Shown here in pieces: positions 49,647 through 56,535 of a stretch of DNA of 56,535 bases. The position numbers were made by a program, and so were the translations under genes. Every line of letters begins with the position of its first letter. The first letter of the stretch is position 1. This DNA comes from an uncultured Clostridia bacterium (GTDB lineage Bacteria > Bacillota > Clostridia > UBA1381). Location of the stretch: contig CAKSRS010000006.1 of assembly GCA_934487205.1 (NCBI GenBank), positions 1 through 56,535 of the forward strand, given 5' to 3'. The notes under the pieces are model-generated. The model did not search any database, had not been told where the DNA came from, and saw only the letters and a list, made by a program, of their open reading frames with translations.

Positions 49647-51323
49647 TTAAAACAACCCGGAAATTTTCCCGTTTTCATCAACGTCAATCCGCTCCGCCGC
49701 CGGCTTTTTCGGCAGACCCGGCATAGTCATGATATCGCCCGTGAGCACTACGACAAATCCCGCTCCGGCAGAAATTTTAACATTTTTTACCGTAACCGTA
49801 AAATCTTCCGGCGCGCCGAGTTTTGTCGGATCATCAGAAAAGCTGTACTGCGTTTTTGCAATACATATGGGACAATTTGAAAATCCCAGTTCCTCAAGCC
49901 GCGCAATCTGTTTTTTCGCCTTCGGCATAACCGAAATACCGCTGCCGCCGTATACTTTTTGGACGATTTTTTCGATTTTTTCTTCAATCGTTCCGTCAAG
50001 CTCGTACGAAAACGTAAAGCTGCCCTTTTCTTCTTCACAAAGGCGAACAACCTCTTTTGCGAGTTCTTCCCCACCTTTGCCGCCTTCTGCCCATACAGTC
50101 GACAATACCGTATTTACGCCCAATTCGCGGCATTTATTTATGATAAATTCAATCTCCGCATCAGTATCCGTGGGGAATCGGTTTACGGCTACAACACACG
50201 GCAGTTTATACACATTTTTTATGTTCGAAACATGGCGCAAAAGATTAGGAATACCTTTTTCAAGTGCGTCAAGATTTTCTTCCGCAAGCTTCGTTTTCGG
50301 CAATCCGCCATGCATTTTCAAAGCGCGCACCGTCGCAACCATCACAACCGCGTCCGGCGTAAGACCCGCCATACGGCATTTTATGTCAAGAAACTTTTCC
50401 GCGCCCAAATCCGCGCCGAATCCCGCCTCCGTAACGGCGTAATCACCCATTTTAAGCGCCATTTTTGTTGCAATTACGGAGTTGCAGCCATGCGCAATAT
50501 TGGCAAACGGCCCGCCATGCACAAACGCCGGAGTCCCCTCCAAAGTCTGCACAAGATTAGGCTTTAATGCATCCTTCAAAAGCGCCGTCATCGCACCCTG
50601 AGCTTTCAGCTGTCCGCACGTTACAGGTTCGTCGTCATAAGTATAGCCGACAATAATTTTCGATAATCTTTCCTTTAAATCGGTAATAGAGTTTGACAAG
50701 CACAAAACCGCCATGATTTCACTCGCAACGGTTATGTCAAATCCGTCCTCGCGCGGGACTCCGTTCACTTTTCCGCCCATGCCGTCAACTATAAACCGTA
50801 GCTGGCGGTCATTCATGTCAACACAGCGTTTCCACGTAATCTTACGCACATCTATCCCCAGTTCATTTCCCTGCTGAATATGATTATCAAGCATTGCCGC
50901 AAGCAGATTATTCGCTGCACCGATTGCATGGAAGTCGCCCGTAAAATGCAGATTTATATCCTCCATCGGCACAACCTGAGCATATCCGCCGCCCGCTGCG
51001 CCGCCCTTTATCCCGAACACCGGCCCGAGCGACGGCTCGCGCAGCGCAACCGTTACGTCCTTGCCTATACGCTTTAAGCCGTCCGCAAGTCCTATCGTCG
51101 TCGTGGTTTTTCCTTCACCCGCCGGCGTCGGCGTTATCGCGGTGACAAGAATAAGCTTGCCGTCAGCACGTTTTGTCTCTTTAAGCAGCGATAAGTCAAT
51201 TTTCGCTTTATATCTGCCGTACTGCTCAATATATTTTTCATCAACATGCGCTGTTTCGGCAATTTCGGTAATCGGTTTCATTTCGCATTGCTGTGCAATT
51301 TCAATATCTGATAAATATTCCAT
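49647..51323 (-). CDS. fhs: Formate--tetrahydrofolate ligase
   Basis: ATP-dependent formation of 10-formyl-tetrahydrofolate from formate. 558 residues. The phosphate-binding TPTPAGEGKTTTTIGLADGL and the conserved REPSLGPVFGIKGGAAGGGYAQVVPMEDINLHFTGD and PFANIAHGCNSVIATKMAL regions are diagnostic. The cofactor it makes feeds the two formyl-transfer steps of purine synthesis, which fits its place 15 bp after purL. It may also serve a C1/acetogenic-type pathway, which this window does not show. ATG at 51323 with AAAAGGAG. Confidence 0.97.
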   Translation of the reverse strand: MEYLSDIEIAQQCEMKPITEIAETAHVDEKYIEQYGRYKAKIDLSLLKETKRADGKLILVTAITPTPAGEGKTTTTIGLADGLKRIGKDVTVALREPSLGPVFGIKGGAAGGGYAQVVPMEDINLHFTGDFHAIGAANNLLAAMLDNHIQQGNELGIDVRKITWKRCVDMNDRQLRFIVDGMGGKVNGVPREDGFDITVASEIMAVLCLSNSITDLKERLSKIIVGYTYDDEPVTCGQLKAQGAMTALLKDALKPNLVQTLEGTPAFVHGGPFANIAHGCNSVIATKMALKMGDYAVTEAGFGADLGAEKFLDIKCRMAGLTPDAVVMVATVRALKMHGGLPKTKLAEENLDALEKGIPNLLRHVSNIKNVYKLPCVVAVNRFPTDTDAEIEFIINKCRELGVNTVLSTVWAEGGKGGEELAKEVVRLCEEEKGSFTFSYELDGTIEEKIEKIVQKVYGGSGISVMPKAKKQIARLEELGFSNCPICIAKTQYSFSDDPTKLGAPEDFTVTVKNVKISAGAGFVVVLTGDIMTMPGLPKKPAAERIDVDENGKISGLF

Positions 51324-51338
51324 GTGTATCTCCTTTTA

Positions 51339-54300
51339 TTATTTAAAATATTTTACCGCCGCGCGGAACATACCTATATCATAATTCCCCGGCACATTTT
51401 TATACAGTCCGCTGCCGATTCTTTCGCTGTGTCCCATTTTGCCGAACACTCTGCCGTCGGGCGAGGTTATTCCCTCTATCGCATAGACCGAGCCGTTTGG
51501 ATTAAATCGGATATCGCTTGACGCATTTCCGTCAAAATCCGCATACTGAGTCGCTATCTGACCGTTTTGTGCAAGGCATCGCACCGTTTCCTCGTCCGCC
51601 AAAAATCGTCCTTCGCCGTGCGAAACGGGTACGCTGTATATTTCACCGGGATTTGTGAGCGACAGCCACGGCGATTTATTCGACGCAATTCTTGTACGCA
51701 CAATTTTGGATTGATGCCGTGCAATTGTGTTAAATGTCAGCGTCGGGCAATTCTCATCGGTATCGATAATTTTACCGTACGGCACAAGTCCGAGTTTGAT
51801 AAGCGCCTGAAAACCGTTACATATACCGCACATCAACCCGCCGCGGTTATCCAGCAAATCGGTAACTTCCGCTTTAATCGCACCGCTGCGGAAAAATGCG
51901 GTTATAAATTTTCCGCTGCCGTCCGGTTCATCACCGCCCGAAAATCCGCCCGGAATAAACACTGCCTGAGCCGATTTAAGTTTATTTGCAAACGTCTCCA
52001 CGCTGCGGCTGATTCCGTCCGCGGAAAGATTATTTATGACGATAATCTCCGGATTCGCACCGGCGTCTGCCACGGCTTTTGCACTGTCATATTCACAATT
52101 TGTGCCCGGGAAAGCCGGTATCAATATTTTCGGTTTCGCCGTTTTTACCGCGCACGCGGCATGACTGCCCGCCGTGAATGTAAAGTTTTCCGTATTAATT
52201 TCCTTTTGTGGAATATTACAGCTATACACGCTTTCAAGCTTATTTTCATAAGCCTTTGACAATTCGCAAAGGGAAATCTTATCATCTCCGCGCACGATTT
52301 CGGCATCGTTTGTAATTACTCCTATTACGCCGTCCGTATCCTGGGTTACTTCCAACAAAAATGCGGCGTAATTGTACCCGAATAGCGTATCGTCGCTTAC
52401 ATCTCCGTTAAAGCGGCAACCCAGACCGTTACCCATGCACATCTTCATTGCCGACTCGGCAACGCCGCCCATTCCCGGCGTGTAACACGATACGGCTTTG
52501 CCGCTGCGCAAGAGCTCTGTAACACGCTTTAATACACCAAGCAGCGACTGAGTTTCCGGAAGTCCGTTTTTGTCCGTTTTGGGCGTGATCAGCACCAAGC
52601 GGTTTCCTGCTTTTTTAAATTCCGGCGAAACAATATCCTGCGTTTTTGCCGTTGTCACCGCAAATGAAACCAGCGTCGGCGGAACATCAAGTCCTTCAAA
52701 CGAACCGCTCATTGAATCTTTGCCTCCGATTGAGCCGATTTTTAAATCCATCTGCGCACGGAATGCACCCAAAAGCGCCGCAAGCGGTTTTCCCCAGCGC
52801 TTTCCGTCTGCCCGCGGACTCTCGAAATATTCCTGGAACGTCAGGTATACGTCTTTAAATTCCGCGCCCGATGCAATAAGCTTGCAGACCGATTCAACAA
52901 CAGCCAGATATGCGCCGTGATACGGACTCTTTTCCGATATAAACGGATTATAACCGAATGCCATAAGCGAGCAATCATCGGTATGCTTTTTCTCAACCGA
53001 AATTTTCTGCACCATAGCCTGAACCGGCGTAAGCTGATATTTCCCACCAAACGGCATCAATACCGTCCCCGCGCCTATGGTAGAATCGAATCTTTCGGCA
53101 AGTCCGCGTTTTGAACAAGTGTTTAAATCATCTGCAAGCGCAGCATAATTTTCCGCAAAACCGCCCCTTATTTCTTTATCGAATTTCTGCGGTTTTTCGG
53201 GCGTTATATCAATATGTTTCGGCGCGCCGTTGGAATTTAAAAATTCGCGGCTTATATCTACAATTTTTTTGCCGTTCCAATTCATCACAAGGCGCTTTTC
53301 CGCCGTTACCACAGCAACAGGGGTCGCGTTAAGATTTTCCGTCTTCGCAAGCGCAAGAAACTTTTCAAGATTTTCAGGTTCCGTTACAATTGCCATGCGC
53401 TCCTGCGACTCGCTTATCGCAAGTTCCGTGCCGTCCAAACCGTCATACTTTTTCGGAACGGCGTCTAAGTTGATTTCCAGTCCGTCCGCCAATTCGCCAA
53501 TCGCAACCGACACGCCGCCCGCACCGAAATCGTTACAGCGTTTTATCATCAGGCATGCGTCTTTATTGCGGAAAAGCCGCTGCAATTTACGTTCCTCCGG
53601 CGCGTTTCCTTTTTGAACCTCCGCGCCGCATGTTTCAAGTGACGACGCTGTATGCGACTTCGACGAGCCCGTCGCGCCGCCGCAGCCGTCACGTCCGGTT
53701 GCGCCGCCCAAAAGCACTACGACATCGCCCGGCTCCGGCACTTCACGGCGTACATTTTCCACAGGTGCAGCAGCGATTACCGCACCGATTTCCATTCGCT
53801 TTGCGGCATATCCCGGGTGATAAATTTCATCAACAATACCCGTCGCAAGTCCGATTTGGTTTCCGTACGACGAGTATCCCGCCGCCGCTCCCGTTACGAT
53901 TTTACGCTGCGGGAGTTTTCCTTTTATCGTCTTTGAAACAGGTGTAAGTGGATTTGCCGCACCTGTTACACGCATCGCGCCGTACACATACGCCCGCCCC
54001 GAAAGAGGGTCGCGTATCGCGCCGCCTATACAGGTTGCCGCTCCGCCGAACGGCTCTATCTCTGTCGGGTGATTGTGCGTTTCATTTTTAAACAGCAGTA
54101 GCCACGGCTCCGTCTTTCCGTCAGCATCTATGTTGATTTTTACCGTACACGCGTTTATTTCCTCCGATTCGTCCAGTTTATCAAGCATGCCGTGCTTTTT
54201 TAAATACCGAACCGCAATCGTCGCAATATCCATGAGACATACAGGTTTTGTGCGCCCCAACTCTCTGCGTACGCGGATATATTCTTCGTACGTATCCTGC

Positions 54301-55022
54301 AGCAGTTCATCTTCAAATTTTACACTGTCTATTTCTGTTAAAAATGTTGTGTGGCGGCAATGATCCGACCAATATGTATCGATCATTCGGATTTCCGTTA
54401 TGGTAGGGTTTCTTCCCTCGCTGCGGAAATAATCACGGCAAAACTCTATATCGCCGTCGTCCATTGCAAGCCCGTATTTACCTATAAAATTATGCAATCC
54501 GGCGCTGTCAAGTTCGGTAAAGCCGTCCAATGTTTCCACTTCATGCGGAATTTCATATTTTACCATTAGCGTGTCCGGTAAATCGAGTGATGCCTCACGC
54601 GATTCAACCGGATTAATTACATATTTTTTTATTTCGTCAATTTGCGCATCGGACAAATCACCGTACAGCGCGTACACCTTCGCTGTGCGAATAAGCGGAC
54701 GCTCGCCGCATGAAATAATCTGTACGCACTGCATAGCTGAATCCGCACGTTGGTCAAACTGCCCCGGAAGATATTCCGCGGCAAAAACTTTCGCGCCGCA
54801 CAAATCAAGCGTTTCGGAAATAATATCCGTCTGCGGTTCGGCGAAAACCGTACGTTTTGCATATTCAAAAAGTTCTGCGGTTATATTTTCCGCGTCGTAT
54901 CTGTTTATAACCCGCACGCCCGATAATTCGGATATGTCCAACAATGTCCGGCAATCTGACAGCAGTGCTTTCGCCTCATGTGCAAGTTCCTTCCTTTTTT
55001 CCACAAATACTCTGTAAACCAT
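51339..55022 (-). CDS. purL: Phosphoribosylformylglycinamidine synthase, single-chain PurL
   Basis: Converts FGAR to FGAM using glutamine and ATP. 1227 residues, a single-chain form fusing the PurL catalytic halves with a C-terminal GATase1 domain, unlike the Bacillus PurS/PurQ/PurL split. Motifs: TYWSDHCRHTTF, LLFKNETHNHPTEIEPFGGAATCIGG, GGATGRDGCGGATGSSKSH and, in the GATase domain, GICNGFQ (Cys1068), PVSHGEGRF and KMGHSERIGSG (His1198, Glu1200). ATG at 55022 lies one base after the purD stop. It is in an operon with purD and fhs. Confidence 0.97.
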   Translation of the reverse strand: MVYRVFVEKRKELAHEAKALLSDCRTLLDISELSGVRVINRYDAENITAELFEYAKRTVFAEPQTDIISETLDLCGAKVFAAEYLPGQFDQRADSAMQCVQIISCGERPLIRTAKVYALYGDLSDAQIDEIKKYVINPVESREASLDLPDTLMVKYEIPHEVETLDGFTELDSAGLHNFIGKYGLAMDDGDIEFCRDYFRSEGRNPTITEIRMIDTYWSDHCRHTTFLTEIDSVKFEDELLQDTYEEYIRVRRELGRTKPVCLMDIATIAVRYLKKHGMLDKLDESEEINACTVKINIDADGKTEPWLLLFKNETHNHPTEIEPFGGAATCIGGAIRDPLSGRAYVYGAMRVTGAANPLTPVSKTIKGKLPQRKIVTGAAAGYSSYGNQIGLATGIVDEIYHPGYAAKRMEIGAVIAAAPVENVRREVPEPGDVVVLLGGATGRDGCGGATGSSKSHTASSLETCGAEVQKGNAPEERKLQRLFRNKDACLMIKRCNDFGAGGVSVAIGELADGLEINLDAVPKKYDGLDGTELAISESQERMAIVTEPENLEKFLALAKTENLNATPVAVVTAEKRLVMNWNGKKIVDISREFLNSNGAPKHIDITPEKPQKFDKEIRGGFAENYAALADDLNTCSKRGLAERFDSTIGAGTVLMPFGGKYQLTPVQAMVQKISVEKKHTDDCSLMAFGYNPFISEKSPYHGAYLAVVESVCKLIASGAEFKDVYLTFQEYFESPRADGKRWGKPLAALLGAFRAQMDLKIGSIGGKDSMSGSFEGLDVPPTLVSFAVTTAKTQDIVSPEFKKAGNRLVLITPKTDKNGLPETQSLLGVLKRVTELLRSGKAVSCYTPGMGGVAESAMKMCMGNGLGCRFNGDVSDDTLFGYNYAAFLLEVTQDTDGVIGVITNDAEIVRGDDKISLCELSKAYENKLESVYSCNIPQKEINTENFTFTAGSHAACAVKTAKPKILIPAFPGTNCEYDSAKAVADAGANPEIIVINNLSADGISRSVETFANKLKSAQAVFIPGGFSGGDEPDGSGKFITAFFRSGAIKAEVTDLLDNRGGLMCGICNGFQALIKLGLVPYGKIIDTDENCPTLTFNTIARHQSKIVRTRIASNKSPWLSLTNPGEIYSVPVSHGEGRFLADEETVRCLAQNGQIATQYADFDGNASSDIRFNPNGSVYAIEGITSPDGRVFGKMGHSERIGSGLYKNVPGNYDIGMFRAAVKYFK

Positions 55023-55023
55023 T

Positions 55024-56295
55024 TTATGCCCTCCCTTCTGCTTTGAGCGCCTTTGCGCCTATATCACGGCGGTAATATGCGCCGCGGAATTTTATCTTTT
55101 CAACACTATTATACGCCTTTTTTATTGATTTTTCAAGTGTATCCGCGCAAGCCGTTACGCCGAGTACGCGTCCACCGCTCGTTACAAGCTTTCCGTCTTT
55201 TATTACTGCGCCCGCAACATAGACATTATCAGCAACGTCCGCCGGAATTTCAATTTCATATCCTTTTTCGTACTTTTCCGGATATCCGCCCGACGCCATG
55301 ATAACGCAGCATGCGCTTTCGTCCGAAAACTCCACGGTTATTTCGGACAGGCGTTCTTCCGTAACTGCCTGCATAACCGTCAGCAAATCGGTTTTTAACA
55401 ACGGCAGCACAACCTGTGTTTCAGGGTCGCCGAAACGGCAGTTGTATTCTATAACCTTAGGCCCGTTCTGCGTCAGCATCAGTCCGAAATATAAACAGCC
55501 TTTAAATTCTCTTCCTTCACTGTTCATGGCGTGCATTGTCGGCAAAAAAATCTTGTCCATGCACTCGCGGGCAACTTCCGCCGTATAGTACGGATTAGGC
55601 GCAATTGTTCCCATACCGCCTGTGTTTAACCCCGTGTCATTATCACCTATGCGCTTGTGGTCCATCGAGGATATCATAGGCACAACCGTTTTTCCGTCGG
55701 TGAACGAAAGGACCGACACTTCCGGCCCTGTGAGAAATTCTTCAATTACTATATTATCGCCGCTTTTGCCGAATTTCTTGTTTTCCATTATTTCCACAAC
55801 CGCCGCACGCGCCGCGTCACGCGTTTCGGCAATTATTACTCCTTTTCCCAGCGCCAGTCCATCTGCTTTTATAACCGTAGGAATCGGCGCGGTGTCAAGA
55901 TATTTAAGCGCACTTTGCGCATTATCGAAAACTTCATATTCTGCAGTAGGTATTCCGTATTTTTTCATTAATTTTTTCGAAAACACCTTGCTGCCCTCAA
56001 TTATTGCCGCGGCAGAATTTGGGCCGAAACAAGGTATTCCCTTTGCCTCCAGTTTATCCACGCACCCCAATACAAGCGGGTCATCCGGAGTTACTATTGC
56101 GTAATCTATGTTATTGTTTTCCGCAAAAGCAGTGATTTTTTCAATGTCCGTGGCTGCAATGTCAATGCACTCCGCATCACACGCAATTCCCCCGTTTCCC
56201 GGAAGTGCATATATTTTCTCAACTGCTTTGTTTTCTTTAATTTTCTTAATTACGGCGTGTTCGCGTCCGCCGCCGCCTACAACTAAAATATTCAC
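55024..56295 (-). CDS. purD: Phosphoribosylamine--glycine ligase
   Basis: Second step of purine synthesis, an ATP-grasp ligase. 423 residues: N-terminal MNILVVGGGGREHAVIKKI, then GPNSAAAIIEGSKVFSKKLMKKYGIPTAEY, the ATP-grasp GLALGKGVIIAETRDAA and NCRFGDPETQVVLPLL. The start is GTG at 56295; the ribosome site is weak (GGACGAGA). No sigma-A promoter is evident in the 40 bp before the tandem repeats, so the transcript may start further upstream, beyond the window. Confidence 0.96.
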   Translation of the reverse strand: MNILVVGGGGREHAVIKKIKENKAVEKIYALPGNGGIACDAECIDIAATDIEKITAFAENNNIDYAIVTPDDPLVLGCVDKLEAKGIPCFGPNSAAAIIEGSKVFSKKLMKKYGIPTAEYEVFDNAQSALKYLDTAPIPTVIKADGLALGKGVIIAETRDAARAAVVEIMENKKFGKSGDNIVIEEFLTGPEVSVLSFTDGKTVVPMISSMDHKRIGDNDTGLNTGGMGTIAPNPYYTAEVARECMDKIFLPTMHAMNSEGREFKGCLYFGLMLTQNGPKVIEYNCRFGDPETQVVLPLLKTDLLTVMQAVTEERLSEITVEFSDESACCVIMASGGYPEKYEKGYEIEIPADVADNVYVAGAVIKDGKLVTSGGRVLGVTACADTLEKSIKKAYNSVEKIKFRGAYYRRDIGAKALKAEGRA

Positions 56296-56340
56296 TCTCG
56301 TCCGCCCTTTCTTTTATGTCTCTTGTTTGTGGTTTATTAA

Positions 56341-56535
56341 AATCCGACCGCATTCCAGTGCTCCGATTATTGTAAATAAGCAAAATGCGGTATTTTCACC
56401 ATTCGTGAATGAGATAAAATTTCGCAGATTGCCGTATTTGAAATCCGACCGCGTTCCTGTGCTCCGATTATTGTAAATAAGCAAAATGCGGTATTTTCAC
56501 CATTCGTGAATGAGATAAAATTTCGCAGATTGCCG
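56341..56535. repeat. Tandem 101-bp direct repeats at the window end
   Basis: Unit 1 is 56341-56441 and unit 2 starts at 56442, running out of the window after 94 bp; the two differ at only two positions (56352 and 56357 in unit 1). Each contains TTCAC-CATTC-GTGAA, and unit 1 contains ACCGCATT (56347-56354)/AATGCGGT (56384-56391). No gene is seen in 56296-56535. More copies may lie outside the window. Confidence 0.9.

Noticed and set aside
56341..56535. CRISPR array
   Set aside because: The whole 101-bp unit is repeated with almost no differences; there are no short repeats with distinct spacers and no cas genes.

Overview
This window looks like a chromosomal segment of an endospore-forming Firmicute of the class Clostridia, possibly a gut-type lineage. 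Evidence: a spoIIGA-sigE-spoVAC sporulation cluster, a single-chain PurL, a Firmicute-type ECF vitamin transporter module, A/T-rich intergenic regions with canonical sigma-A promoters (mostly 17-bp spacers), strong AGGAGG-type ribosome binding sites, and several TTG/GTG starts. I see no transposase, phage, plasmid, CRISPR, rRNA or tRNA gene. The species cannot be named from the sequence alone.

Layout. 1-6.1 kb (minus strand): carbohydrate and amino-acid genes, namely a histidine phosphatase, phosphoglucomutase, threonine synthase, a small P-loop protein and glucose-6-phosphate isomerase. 6.2-9.4 kb: smpB, two small membrane/secreted proteins and the sporulation cluster spoIIGA-sigE-spoVAC behind a Spo0A-type promoter. 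9.5-11.4 kb (plus): yqhQ-prmC. 11.4-19.3 kb (minus): a deacetylase/lactonase pair, ribosomal proteins L21 and L27, yqeG-aroE-aroK with an EndoIV-like TIM barrel gene, and secDF. 19.4-21.6 kb: RNase R. 21.7-26.7 kb: an MFS transporter, alpha-galactosidase and galT. 26.7-34.9 kb: a tightly packed ten-gene run, in order of transcription ECF S component, rRNA methyltransferase, ecfA1, ecfA2, ecfT, truA, a DUF5711-like protein, cvpA, rho and galT. 35-41.3 kb: aromatic amino acid operon aroF-tyrA-aroB-aroA-aroC-pheA. 41.5-48.4 kb: RluA, an AlaX-type editing protein, a thioesterase, a PHP protein and a MacB-like ABC exporter. 48.5-56.3 kb: a cupin, a nitroreductase, and purD-purL-fhs. The window ends in tandem 101-bp repeats.

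How the genes work together. AroF, AroB, AroE, AroK, AroA and AroC supply six of the seven steps to chorismate (3-dehydroquinate dehydratase is not in the window). TyrA and PheA then lead to tyrosine and phenylalanine. PurD and PurL act in purine synthesis, and Fhs makes the 10-formyl-THF that pathway needs. Alpha-galactosidase, GalT, phosphoglucomutase and Pgi form most of a galactoside-to-glycolysis route.

The most striking observation is upstream of aroF (41279-41482). A perfect sigma-A promoter is followed by a 28-codon ORF with its own Shine-Dalgarno and a run of Phe and Tyr codons (LFTYFYGFTYY). A segment at the end of this ORF can pair 11 of 12 positions with the 3' half of an intrinsic terminator just before aroF. 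This is the architecture of ribosome-mediated (enterobacterial pheA/trp-style) attenuation, placed in a clostridial aro operon where a T-box might be expected. Other points of interest are a spoIIG-like promoter with three 0A-like boxes and a 21-bp spacer, a palindrome-bounded 0.3-kb element, a hairpin-rich intergenic block, and L27 without the Firmicute N-terminal extension or a neighbouring prp gene.
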